This document shows, one piece after another, positions 48,331 to 57,727 of a stretch of 64,000 nt of DNA. Numbering within the stretch: the first letter of the stretch is position 1; each line of letters starts with the position of its first letter. Below the pieces are notes generated by a model. The model had not been told where the DNA came from. It made no database searches and was given only the letters and a program-made list of their open reading frames with translations. The translations under genes and the position numbers were made by a program. This DNA comes from Sphingobacterium sp. PCS056 (lineage in GTDB: Bacteria; Bacteroidota; Bacteroidia; Sphingobacteriales; Sphingobacteriaceae). The stretch lies in the NCBI RefSeq assembly GCF_023273895.1, contig NZ_CP096883.1, forward strand, positions 3,038,001 through 3,102,000. Direction: 5' to 3'.

Positions 48331-49492
48331 CAGAAGTAATCTAACACCATTTAATAAATTGATTATGCATCATGTTGAACATAATGGCAGTTCTATCACA
48401 CTGCTCACTGAGAAAGAAATATCCAATCCGTTTTTAGTATTAAAAGATACATTTAAAGAATTATCATCCGCAAGGGAGATTCACGATGAATTATTTGAAA
48501 TATTAACCTTGTCAATACGACGGAATTACTGGATGACATACAAGTCACCTCTTGTAATTTATAAGAAGTATAAGAAATTAATGCGTCTGTTTGAAGCAGG
48601 ATGGCTTATTCATAAAATAAGACCTGATTTTACGATAGCAGAGCTTATATGCGTTCCTTATGATCAGATTGGGCTTAATAACGGTGAACACAAAGGTTAT
48701 CAGTTAAATAATAATCCCCTTATCAATGCTTATCAAATAATGAATGATCTGTATAATTCGTATAGTTTAAATTCATTTAGATGCAATCTGTTTCATATGT
48801 TATTTGAGGGTTTGATGCCATCTTGTGTCAGCTATGATCACGAATTTGAAAGTTATACTGTGACAGCTTTTCAACAGATGACTGATGTGATAAGTAGTTT
48901 GCACTTGATTAATCAGCATGAGAAAGATTTTGAATTATCTCAGCGCGATATCGAGGTTTTAAATACGGAGTGTGAAGAATTTATGGAAATGGATACCTTG
49001 TACGATTATGACAGTAATATAAATGATATGCATTGGCATTCAAAGAAAGATGATATAATTCAAGCGATACGCATTTCAAAGACTATTTTAAATAGTAAAG
49101 GTTTTTGGAAATCGCACAGCAACCCTGCAAATATTCTTTATTACTACCACGATTTTCTCTTTATTATAGATCATTACTGGGAACATTATCAATTACTGCT
49201 AGATCAAGAAATTGATTTTAATACGAAATGGGAATATCCCAAAACTGAAAAAGGGCAGCTATTTAAGACAAATTATGAATGGATTAAAAGACCTTGGAAA
49301 TTCCTTCACGATAAATTTGAAAAGAAGTCTATATCTGAATGGCGGATACAACTTGAGCTTTGTCTAGAGGATGTTTTAAGCAATAATAAAATCACTTATA
49401 GAATAAATCGTCAAAATGATGATGTATTGAATTTTGTTGAAGGACTGCTTTTCTGGAAGGAATTGACCAAATACGAACCAAATATTTTCTAA
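48281..49492 (+). CDS. hypothetical protein, second gene of the XRE/HEPN block
   Basis: 403 residues, cytosolic, helical and rich in Tyr, His and Asn. No family is recognised. A repeated pattern of aromatic-rich helices is visible (NILYYYHDFLFIIDHYWEHY, MTDVISSLHLINQHEKDFEL). An internal ATG at 48365 (MHHVEHNG) would avoid the overlap and give 375 residues. The HEPN-type gene follows after 2 nt, so the genes form one operon. Confidence 0.65.
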   Translation: MSRNVVRKKYQFLLNINRSNLTPFNKLIMHHVEHNGSSITLLTEKEISNPFLVLKDTFKELSSAREIHDELFEILTLSIRRNYWMTYKSPLVIYKKYKKLMRLFEAGWLIHKIRPDFTIAELICVPYDQIGLNNGEHKGYQLNNNPLINAYQIMNDLYNSYSLNSFRCNLFHMLFEGLMPSCVSYDHEFESYTVTAFQQMTDVISSLHLINQHEKDFELSQRDIEVLNTECEEFMEMDTLYDYDSNINDMHWHSKKDDIIQAIRISKTILNSKGFWKSHSNPANILYYYHDFLFIIDHYWEHYQLLLDQEIDFNTKWEYPKTEKGQLFKTNYEWIKRPWKFLHDKFEKKSISEWRIQLELCLEDVLSNNKITYRINRQNDDVLNFVEGLLFWKELTKYEPNIF

Positions 49493-49494
49493 AT

Positions 49495-51142
49495 ATGGAA
49501 AAATATATAATTATCACTGAGGAATTATCATCGGTCGTTGATAACATAACAGGTAAATTCATTATCGAACAGATGTATCTATAAACGAGAACAGACTCCT
49601 TACGAACTCATTATTCTAGTCTCCAGTAAGTATGTGAGAACCTTAGGTGAATTAGTGCCTAAAATCGTTAACTCGATAAGAGATTTTTCGGAATTTAAAG
49701 TGTTTTGTTATGTCGCTTTTCAGGCAAAAAATAAAATAAGAGAGGGGAACCTTTTCTTATTTACATCTTGTCAGCCTGATAAGCTGGTATATAAAAGGGA
49801 AGATTCTAAATTCGAAATAATTCCAAAAGATTTTGATTTCAATAGATGTAAGGAACGTGCTATTGGATTATTGGATAGGGAGCAACAAAAAATCAATAAT
49901 TTTAAAGACGGTTATTATCATTTTAAAGAGATTGGAAAATATCCAATTGCTTCTTTCATGCTTCATCAGGTTATCGAGTTAACATATAGAAATCTAGAGT
50001 TGTTCCTTATAGGCAAAGAGAGAATCACGCATTCGATACGTTCTCATCATTTGTGTTTGAAAGATATCGATGGTGGCTATAATGGAATATTTGATGATGA
50101 AAATGACGAGGATATAAACTTGTTGCAGATGCTTGAGAATATTTATCGAGCAACTCGATATGAGGATAACTTTTATGTAGATATCGAAATGCTAATTGAA
50201 ATAGAATCGAAAATGAAGGCTCTGATGGCGTATTCAAAAAAGACAATAGAAAAAGTGATTGATAGGTTTGAGGAGATTAGTACGTCATATCTAAAAAGTG
50301 TAAATGCGCAATTGAAAACTGAAGTAACTAAAGAGTCAGATGAGGATCGTTTGAATAATGTTGTAAATCGAATAAAAGAAAGCTTATCTATTGACATGGC
50401 TATTTACTTGTTTGGTCAGCGAAAACGATCATTCTCTATGGAGGGTATCCATACAATTGTAGATGATGGAGACCATCATTATGATTTGCTTATTGTCGGT
50501 GATGCGGATATCAGAGAGCAAGTCTCGAATTTACAAGCCAACTTGAATCAAAGTTCTGATACTTCGGTATTATTGATCTCGTTCACGAAAGACCAAGTTC
50601 AGAAGCAATTGGATAATAATAGTCCATTTTTTCATCAGGTTTTACAGTTTAGAGAAACATTATTTTGTAGTGAAAACTTCCATTTCTATCCGGTTTTTGA
50701 TGAAAATATTGTTAATAATGGTGTGCAAACAGAAGGTGAGGATAAAATGGTTTGGTATAATCGGGAACAGAATGCTAAAGGTTTTTTCCATGGTGGTGCT
50801 CGAATCGATGAGTCGGAAGAGATTGGTGTGAAGGTTTTGTTATATAATCAAGCCATTGAGCAAGCATGCTTAGGATTGCTAGAGTATTATTTAGGTTACA
50901 AGCCCTATCAATATAACTTAATGCACTTGTACGATTTGTGCTGTAGCTTTTGGTCTTTTCCTAATGATATTTTCCCGCGTTCTACTATTGAAGAAATTGA
51001 TTTATTCAATAATCTTGTCAACACAGTAAAGGATATTCGCTATAAAGGAAATACACATATGGATTGGGACGAAGTCTACAGGTATGAGGCACGGTGTGAG
51101 CGTTTTATTGAGGAGTGTGGTAAATTGGTTCGCGGAGAATAG
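49495..51142 (+). pseudogene. tandem HEPN-type protein gene, apparent frameshift near codon 29
   Basis: An ATG at 49495, 2 nt after the previous stop, starts MEKYIIITEELSSVVDNITG but ends at TAA 49582-49584. The frame one base on is open from 49550 and runs to 51142; its first usable start is the GTG at 49634 (502 residues). Joined, the product has two modules: an N-terminal region with a HEPN-like helix pair (ASFMLHQVIELTYRNLELFL, about 49950) and a second sensor-like part (AIYLFGQRKRSFS, HYDLLIVGD) with a second HEPN-like segment (LLYNQAIEQACLGLLEYYLG, about 50838). HEPN proteins are often RNases in defence or stress. Either the gene is disrupted or translation begins at the GTG. Confidence 0.6.
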
Positions 51143-51230
51143 CAATTAAGCCATTCACTTTGTCCATTACTTTTGTTGTCTCATACTTTTTGTTAAAACT
51201 TACGTTTACCGACGTATATAAACAACAAAA

Positions 51231-51256
51231 CCCGACTTAATAGTCGGGCTTTATTT
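51231..51256 (+). terminator. terminator after the HEPN-type gene
   Basis: 7-bp stem CCCGACT / AGTCGGG with loop TAAT, followed by CTTTATTTTG. On the minus strand TTTTGTTGTTT follows, so it can also end the tRNA-Ser transcript. Confidence 0.75.
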
Positions 51257-51261
51257 TGTCT

Positions 51262-51351
51262 TGGCGGAAGAGGAGGGATTCGAACCCTCGGTACCGTTTC
51301 CAGTACGACAGTTTAGCAAACTGTTCCTTTCGGCCACTCAGGCACTCTTCC
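51262..51351 (-). tRNA. tRNA-Ser (anticodon GCT), CCA encoded
   Basis: Class II tRNA with a long variable arm. Acceptor GGAAGAG pairs with CTCTTCC. The anticodon stem-loop ACAGT-TTGCTAA-ACTGT gives GCT. The T-arm GGGTTCGAATCCC is intact, and CCA is encoded (51264-51262 on the minus strand). The 3' end faces the XRE/HEPN block. Confidence 0.95.
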
Positions 51352-51482
51352 TCGTTTTGACATTGCAAACATAAGGCAATTATTTTATTCTGCAAAGTCT
51401 ATTTTATAAAAAAATAAAAAAAAATCGTAAGGTTTTAGTAAGCGATTGTATGTCAATTTATTGCTCATCCAATAAATTTCAC

Positions 51483-53597
51483 TTATTTTTTCTTACTGAG
51501 ATCGTAATCAACCCTGACGTGATAAATACTCTTCAACATGGCCTTGAAAATGTTTGAAGACTCCGTGATTTCCTTCAATGTGATGTTACTATTTGCAAAT
51601 TGATTCAATTTTAATTTGTGTTCAATGATCTTATCGACAAGTGTATTGATCGACTCTTCTGTATGCTCTTTAAGGGCTCTAGATGCTGCTTCTACAGAAT
51701 CGGCCATCATGAGTACTGCCGTTTCTTTGGAATAAGGAATTGGCCCTGGATATTGATACAACGATTCGTCAACAAGTTTGTCCGGATTGTTCTTGATAAA
51801 TAAATTATAGAAGTAATCGACTTTTGTGGTACCGTGGTGTGTTTTGATGAAATCGATAATCACATCTGGAAGTTGATTTCTCTTTGCTATTTCAACTCCT
51901 TTAATGACATGGGAAATAATAATTTGCGCACTCTGTTCTGGAGATAGCTCATCATGTGGATTCTTTTCTGTTTTTTGATTTTCAATAAAAAACTGTGGGT
52001 TTGTTATTTTTCCGATATCATGATATAATGCTCCTGCACGTACGAGTAGGGGATTTCCGCCTATTCTATAAATAGCAGCTTCCGCTAAATTAGCGACTTG
52101 AAGCGAATGCTGGAAAGTCCCTGGTGCTTTAAAGGATAGTTCTCTTAGTAGTTTGGAATTACTATTGGTAAGTTCCATGAGCGTTAAATCCGAAACAATG
52201 CCAAAGAGTTTCTCAAATGCGTATACCAATGGATATGCCATTAAGGTAATCATGACACTGACAACAAAAGGTATGACGTCCATGATATTGATCGTACTCA
52301 GGGAACCATTTCGTGTGAGAAGAAGACCAAAATAGGCAATGAGGTAAGTGGCGAGTATAATCGCAGATGAAATAAAGAACTGCTCTCTCTTAACTAGAGT
52401 TTTGATGCTATAGATCGCAACTATACCGGCCATAAATTGTAAAAAAACAAATTCATATGAATTGGGAACGAATAAAGCGGCTAGCAATACCATGAGTAGA
52501 TGGATGTTTAAAGCTACTCTTGAGTCAAATAGAATCCGGATGATGATCGGTACGGAACAAAAGGGGATATAGTATAAATTGGGAATCTTAATTTTAATGG
52601 CCCACGATAACGCACCGAGCATCCCGATGATCACAATCATGATAATCGAAAGTAGGCGGTTGTTGTAGTAGATATCTTTTCGGAACAGATAGAGAAATAC
52701 TAATAAGATGGATAATGCTAATGAAATAATCAAAAACTGACCTAAGGTAACATAGGTTTGGTTACCTGATATTTTACCTTCGTCTTCGTAGATCTTACGA
52801 AGTGATTCTAACTTTTGGTAGGTTTCATTGCTGATAATCTTATCCTTCTCGGCTATAAGCTCGCCTTTTTGTACCACCCCCCGAGTAGAGGAAATATTGG
52901 CTAAAGCTGTTTGTTCTAGTCGTTCTGTTTGTTGATCGTTGTAGACGTAATTGAGCGTAATGTAGTTTTTTAAGGTTTCTAATAGCCACTTTTTGTAGAA
53001 GATCTTGGACGAATTGTTGAGGACTGAATTTGCATATTCATAGGATGATTCTATGGTGTAACAGTCGGCTGTATTTTTTTGAGTGGCTACTTTGTCTTGG
53101 ATCAGGGTAAAATTATACTGTTTTGCAGCGGGACTTTTGTCGTCATTTCGATTTTGAAATCGATTATTAAGAGATAAGATACCACGATCATAGAGATGTG
53201 ATAATATCGCATTACCTACTGCTCTATAGTCTTGGATTTTTTGAGGGGTCGTATCCAATTTATTGGTTTGCCATCTTTCAGCTAAATCCGTTTCAAATTG
53301 ATCAATCTGTTCTCTACTGATGGTCGAATTGACATCGTAGATAGGTTGAATGGTTTTGAGGATATTTTTTTTATCCTCATTTAATTCTTCTTGTGTTTTA
53401 AGAATAGCAAAATTATAGGGGGAAATTAAATTTTCATGATCCCACACTTTTCCTTTCTGAAATTCGTAACGAAAGCGTGCTTGCTTGGGAAGGAATATAC
53501 AAATAAGAATAATGGTCGCCAATATTAAACTGATCTTACGAATGAGGTTAAGATTGTTGTCGGATTCGCGATTATATTTAATTTTTAATCTACTCAC
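51483..53597 (-). CDS. 7TM-HD family protein, PgpH-type c-di-AMP phosphodiesterase
   Basis: 704 residues. One N-terminal membrane segment (about 18-38) precedes an extracytoplasmic 7TMR-HDED domain (about 50-275). Seven transmembrane helices follow (about 285-480). A cytosolic HD domain comes last, with FQHSLQVANLAEAAI, LYHDIGKITNPQFF and HGTTKVDYFY. PgpH proteins cut cyclic di-AMP to pApA and set turgor and potassium homeostasis. Substrate specificity is inferred from the family. Confidence 0.92.
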   Translation of the reverse strand: MSRLKIKYNRESDNNLNLIRKISLILATIILICIFLPKQARFRYEFQKGKVWDHENLISPYNFAILKTQEELNEDKKNILKTIQPIYDVNSTISREQIDQFETDLAERWQTNKLDTTPQKIQDYRAVGNAILSHLYDRGILSLNNRFQNRNDDKSPAAKQYNFTLIQDKVATQKNTADCYTIESSYEYANSVLNNSSKIFYKKWLLETLKNYITLNYVYNDQQTERLEQTALANISSTRGVVQKGELIAEKDKIISNETYQKLESLRKIYEDEGKISGNQTYVTLGQFLIISLALSILLVFLYLFRKDIYYNNRLLSIIMIVIIGMLGALSWAIKIKIPNLYYIPFCSVPIIIRILFDSRVALNIHLLMVLLAALFVPNSYEFVFLQFMAGIVAIYSIKTLVKREQFFISSAIILATYLIAYFGLLLTRNGSLSTINIMDVIPFVVSVMITLMAYPLVYAFEKLFGIVSDLTLMELTNSNSKLLRELSFKAPGTFQHSLQVANLAEAAIYRIGGNPLLVRAGALYHDIGKITNPQFFIENQKTEKNPHDELSPEQSAQIIISHVIKGVEIAKRNQLPDVIIDFIKTHHGTTKVDYFYNLFIKNNPDKLVDESLYQYPGPIPYSKETAVLMMADSVEAASRALKEHTEESINTLVDKIIEHKLKLNQFANSNITLKEITESSNIFKAMLKSIYHVRVDYDLSKKK

Positions 53598-53739
53598 GGA
53601 ATTGAATTGTTGTTGGATAATAAAGAATTACTCAAGCAAATGTACTTAAAAATGTCCTATTATTAAGTTCTTTATCGATAGCAATCGGGGCTATATTTAA
53701 TTTTTTTGATTTAAATTCGAGGCTTCCGCAAGACTTAAT

Positions 53740-53747
53740 TATCTTTG
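53740..53747 (+). promoter_or_regulatory. rpe promoter -7 box
   Basis: TATCTTTG is a perfect -7 match, but no TTTG lies at the usual distance. It overlaps an ATG-like start at 53747, which argues that translation starts at 53768. Confidence 0.5.
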
Positions 53748-53767
53748 TGAAAACAAATCAAAGACTC

Positions 53768-54448
53768 ATGTCAAGTAAAAAGCATCTTATTGCACCTTCA
53801 GTTTTGGCAGCGGATTTCGCTAAATTATACGATGATATTATAATGGTAAACAATAGTGAGGCCGATTGGTTTCATATTGATATCATGGATGGCGTATTTG
53901 TGCCAAATATTTCTTTTGGTTTTCCGGTCATGCAAGCAATTGCAAAACATGCTACAAAACCGTTAGATGTACATTTAATGATTGTAGATCCAGATCGTTA
54001 TTTACAGGTGTGCAAGGATTCGGGAGCTGCGGTGATTACCGTACATTACGAAGCATGTACGCATTTGCACCGTACTTTAGCGGCGATTAAGGAGTTGGGA
54101 TGTAAGGCGGGGGTAGCATTAAATCCACATACTCCGGTTTCTTTGTTGGCAGACGTTATTGCTGACTTAGATTTGGTCTGCTTGATGTCTGTTAATCCTG
54201 GTTTTGGAGGTCAAAAATTTATTCAGCATACGTATACTAAAGTAAAACAATTGCGTGCTATGTCAGCGGGTGTGAATGATGGCTTGTTAATCGAAATCGA
54301 TGGTGGGGTTGGTGTAGGTAATGCTGCTGCGTTGCTTCAGGCTGGTGCTGATGTGTTGGTTGCCGGTAGCTCGGTTTTTGCAGCTGCTGATCCAACTCAG
54401 TCTATAGCAGACTTAAAAGCGGTTGATATTCAGTTACAAAATATTTAA
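53768..54448 (+). CDS. rpe: ribulose-phosphate 3-epimerase
   Basis: 226 residues from the ATG at 53768. A start at 53747 would lie in the -7 box. TIM-barrel motifs: LIAPSVLAADFAKL, HIDIMDGVFVPNIS (metal His/Asp), DVHLMIVDP, LMSVNPGFGGQKFI and EIDGGVGVGNAAAL. It interconverts ribulose-5-phosphate and xylulose-5-phosphate in the pentose phosphate pathway. It is a single gene with a terminator. Confidence 0.96.
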   Translation: MSSKKHLIAPSVLAADFAKLYDDIIMVNNSEADWFHIDIMDGVFVPNISFGFPVMQAIAKHATKPLDVHLMIVDPDRYLQVCKDSGAAVITVHYEACTHLHRTLAAIKELGCKAGVALNPHTPVSLLADVIADLDLVCLMSVNPGFGGQKFIQHTYTKVKQLRAMSAGVNDGLLIEIDGGVGVGNAAALLQAGADVLVAGSSVFAAADPTQSIADLKAVDIQLQNI

Positions 54449-54460
54449 TCAAAATAAAAA

Positions 54461-54512
54461 GGTATAAAAAAGGGGGAGATCAGACATGGTTTTCCCCTTT
54501 TTTATACCCTTT
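54461..54512 (+). terminator. rpe terminator
   Basis: 15-bp perfect stem GGTATAAAAAAGGGG (54461-54475) with 54494-54508, 18-nt loop, then CTTTG. Confidence 0.75.
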
Positions 54513-54906
54513 GATACGATCATATTTAATATCAGCGTCAAAATATACTGATATGAATTGCTATTTATTTGATGAAAATCTTCTGCAAATAATTGTATGT
54601 TAGGGCTTTGTTTTATTTTATTATGGAAAATAATTCTTGTTTAGAATATTTCCAAATTGAGTGAATAAATGGTAATGATAGCTATTAACTATTGATTTTT
54701 AGTATTTTTGTGCTCACATTTCAGCATTGATTTTATCGAGAAATAGATCCTTAAAACCAATAAAGTGTAAAGTTAATCTTAGTGTCACGGTGTCTCGTAT
54801 AACATGATGTTTTTTTTGACTTAATTTATTAAACTTGTGGCTGTATTGGAAAACTGCAATGTGTATTTTTTTGAACAGCCTTTAACATATAAAAGATTTA
54901 TAAACT
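54513..54906. other. intergenic region with candidate acnB promoter
   Basis: About 395 bp, AT-rich, no gene. TATTTTTG at 54713-54720 fits the -7 consensus and would give a leader of about 180 nt before acnB. No riboswitch-like structure is evident. Confidence 0.4.
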
Positions 54907-57669
54907 ATGAGTATTTACAACGATTACGTACAAGAGGTTGTAGAACGAAAAGGTCAAGGATTAAATCCTAAACCAATTGATGGAGCAGAATTATTAAGTG
55001 AGGTTATTGCTCAAATTAAAGATTTAAATAACGAAAATAGAGCTGATTCTCTGAACTTGTTTATTTACAATACCCTGTCTGGCACGACTAGTGCAGCTGG
55101 TGTAAAAGCAATATTCTTAAAAGAAATTATTCTGGGAAAAGAGGTAGTCGCAGAAATTACACCAACTTTTGCATTTGAGTTATTATCTCACATGAAAGGT
55201 GGTCCTTCTATCGAAGTACTTTTGGATTTGGCGTTAGGGGATGACGTAGCTATTGCGAAGCAGGCTGCTGAAGTTCTTAAAACACAAGTTTTTCTTTATG
55301 AGGCGGATACTACGCGTCTGAAAAATGCTTTTACTAACGGTAACGTCATTGCAAAAGAAATTCTAGAGAGTTATGCTCAAGCTGAATTTTTTACAAAACT
55401 ACCTGAATTGCCAGAAGAAATAAAGGTGGTTACTTTTATCGCTGGTGAAGGTGATATTTCTACGGATCTGTTATCTCCAGGTAACCAGGCGCATTCGCGC
55501 TCGGATCGTGAGCTACATGGTCAATGTATGATTACTCCAGAGGCACAACAACAGATTAAAGCTTTACAGGCACAGCACCCAGATGCTAGTGTGATGTTGA
55601 TTGCTGAAAAAGGTACTATGGGAGTGGGGTCTTCTAGAATGTCAGGTGTAAATAATGTGGCATTGTGGACAGGTAAACAAGCTAGTCCTTATATTCCATT
55701 TGTTAACATTGCTCCAATTGTGGGAGGTACTAATGGTATTTCTCCAATTTTCTTGACTACTGTAGATGTGACAGGTGGTATTGGAATTGATCTTCAGAAT
55801 TGGAAGAAAAAAGTAGATGCAAATGGTGAGGTTATTCGTAATGAAAATAATGAGCCCATTTTGGAGCAAGTATATTCAGTTGCTACAGGTACTGTTCTTA
55901 CGATCAATACTAAAACTGAAAAATTATATCATGGAGATCAAGAGTTAATCGACATTTCTAAATCTCTTACTCCTCAGAAAAGAGAGTTTATCAAAGCAGG
56001 TGGTTCTTATGCTATTGTATTTGGTAAGAAAATCCAAACATTTGCGGCTGGGGTATTAGGTATTGAAATTCCAAGAGTATTTGCTCCTTCTAAAGAGATT
56101 TCTATTGAAAACCAAGGTTTAACTGCTGTAGAGAAAATCTTCAATAAAAATGCTGTCGGTACAACTCCAGGAAAAGTATTACATGCTGGTTCTGATGTTC
56201 GTGTTAAGGTGAATATTGTAGGTTCTCAAGATACAACAGGTTTAATGACTGCTCAAGAGTTAGAAGCGATGGCTGCAAAGGTCATTTCTCCAACAGTAGA
56301 CGGTGCTTATCAATCAGGTTGTCATACGGCATCTGTATGGGATAAAAAAGCGCAGGCTAATATTCCTAAATTGATGAAGTTTATGAATGACTTCGGATTG
56401 ATTACAGCGCGTGATCCAAAAGGAGAATACCATGCTATGACCGATGTTATCCACAAGGTATTAAATGATATTACGATTGATGAGTGGGCGATCATCATTG
56501 GTGGCGACTCGCATACGCGTATGTCCAAAGGTGTAGCTTTTGGAGCTGATTCGGGAACTGTTGCCTTGGCATTAGCTACTGGTGAAGCTTCGATGCCGAT
56601 TCCAGAATCTGTAAAAGTAACATTTAAAGGGAGTATGAAACAGCACATGGATTTCCGTGATGTGGTTCATGCGACACAATCTCAGATGTTACAGCAATTT
56701 GGTGGAGAGAATGTATTCCAAGGTAGAATCATCGAGGTTCATATCGGTACACTACTTGCCGATCAGGCGTTTACATTTACGGATTGGACTGCAGAAATGA
56801 AAGCAAAAGCTTCGATCTGTATTTCCCAAGATGAGACGCTAATTCAATCACTAGAAATTGCTAAGAGCCGTATCCAAATCATGATTGATAAGGGTATGGA
56901 AAATAAAAATCAAGTATTACAAGGATTAATCGATAAAGCTAACAAACGTATCGAGGAAATTAAAACGGGTGTAAAACCTGCTTTGACTCCAGATGCAAAT
57001 GCAAAATATTATGCTGAAGTGGTGATCGATCTTGATATTATTGATGAACCGATGATTGCTGATCCTGATGTCAACAATGTGGACGTTTCAAAACGTTATA
57101 CGCATGATGCTATTAGAGAGCTTTCTTACTATGGCGGTGACAAAAAAGTGGATTTAGGTTTTGTAGGTTCTTGTATGGTACACAAAGACGATTTAAAAAT
57201 CGTTTCTCAAATGCTGAAGAACGTCGAGAAACAACTTGGTGTTGTTAAGTTTAATGCACCATTGGTTGTTGCAGCTCCTACTTACAACATCATAGATGAA
57301 TTGAAAGCAGAAGGCGACTGGGAATATTTGCAGAAATATTCTGGTTTTGAATTCAGTGATATTTTACCAAAAAGTACAGCACGTACTGAGTACGAAAATA
57401 TCATGTATTTAGAGCGTCCAGGGTGTAATCTATGTATGGGTAACCAAGAAAAAGCAGCAAAAGGTGATACGGTAATGGCTACTTCTACTCGTCTTTTCCA
57501 AGGTCGTGTAGTGGAAGATCGAGATGGTAAAAAAGGTGAATCTTTATTAGCCTCTACTCCAGTGGTTGTGCTTTCTGCTATCTTAGGTAGAATTCCAAAT
57601 ATGCAAGAGTATAAAGCTGCTGTTGAAGGTATCAACTTAACCAAATTTTCGCCTATTTCGACAAAATAG
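54907..57669 (+). CDS. acnB: aconitate hydratase B (bifunctional aconitase 2/2-methylisocitrate dehydratase)
   Basis: 920 residues. It has the AcnB-specific N-terminal HEAT-like and swivel domains (residues about 1-380), then the catalytic core with SGCHTASVWDKKA, IIIGGDSHTRMSKGVAFGAD and LGFVGSCMVHKDD. The Fe-S cysteines lie in RPGCNLCMGNQEKA near the C-terminus. It interconverts citrate and isocitrate in the TCA cycle. It is followed 58 bp later by a second, unrelated-type aconitase on the same strand. Confidence 0.96.
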   Translation: MSIYNDYVQEVVERKGQGLNPKPIDGAELLSEVIAQIKDLNNENRADSLNLFIYNTLSGTTSAAGVKAIFLKEIILGKEVVAEITPTFAFELLSHMKGGPSIEVLLDLALGDDVAIAKQAAEVLKTQVFLYEADTTRLKNAFTNGNVIAKEILESYAQAEFFTKLPELPEEIKVVTFIAGEGDISTDLLSPGNQAHSRSDRELHGQCMITPEAQQQIKALQAQHPDASVMLIAEKGTMGVGSSRMSGVNNVALWTGKQASPYIPFVNIAPIVGGTNGISPIFLTTVDVTGGIGIDLQNWKKKVDANGEVIRNENNEPILEQVYSVATGTVLTINTKTEKLYHGDQELIDISKSLTPQKREFIKAGGSYAIVFGKKIQTFAAGVLGIEIPRVFAPSKEISIENQGLTAVEKIFNKNAVGTTPGKVLHAGSDVRVKVNIVGSQDTTGLMTAQELEAMAAKVISPTVDGAYQSGCHTASVWDKKAQANIPKLMKFMNDFGLITARDPKGEYHAMTDVIHKVLNDITIDEWAIIIGGDSHTRMSKGVAFGADSGTVALALATGEASMPIPESVKVTFKGSMKQHMDFRDVVHATQSQMLQQFGGENVFQGRIIEVHIGTLLADQAFTFTDWTAEMKAKASICISQDETLIQSLEIAKSRIQIMIDKGMENKNQVLQGLIDKANKRIEEIKTGVKPALTPDANAKYYAEVVIDLDIIDEPMIADPDVNNVDVSKRYTHDAIRELSYYGGDKKVDLGFVGSCMVHKDDLKIVSQMLKNVEKQLGVVKFNAPLVVAAPTYNIIDELKAEGDWEYLQKYSGFEFSDILPKSTARTEYENIMYLERPGCNLCMGNQEKAAKGDTVMATSTRLFQGRVVEDRDGKKGESLLASTPVVVLSAILGRIPNMQEYKAAVEGINLTKFSPISTK

Positions 57670-57727
57670 AAACTAATACTGGAGTTTGAGTAAATAACTT
57701 ATATAAGTATCATAAAATTAGAAATAT

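Noticed and set aside
51262..51290. tRNA-Ser 3' end as attachment site of an integrated island
   Set aside because: No second copy of the tRNA 3' sequence and no integrase gene were found in 47-51 kb, so integration at this tRNA is not supported.
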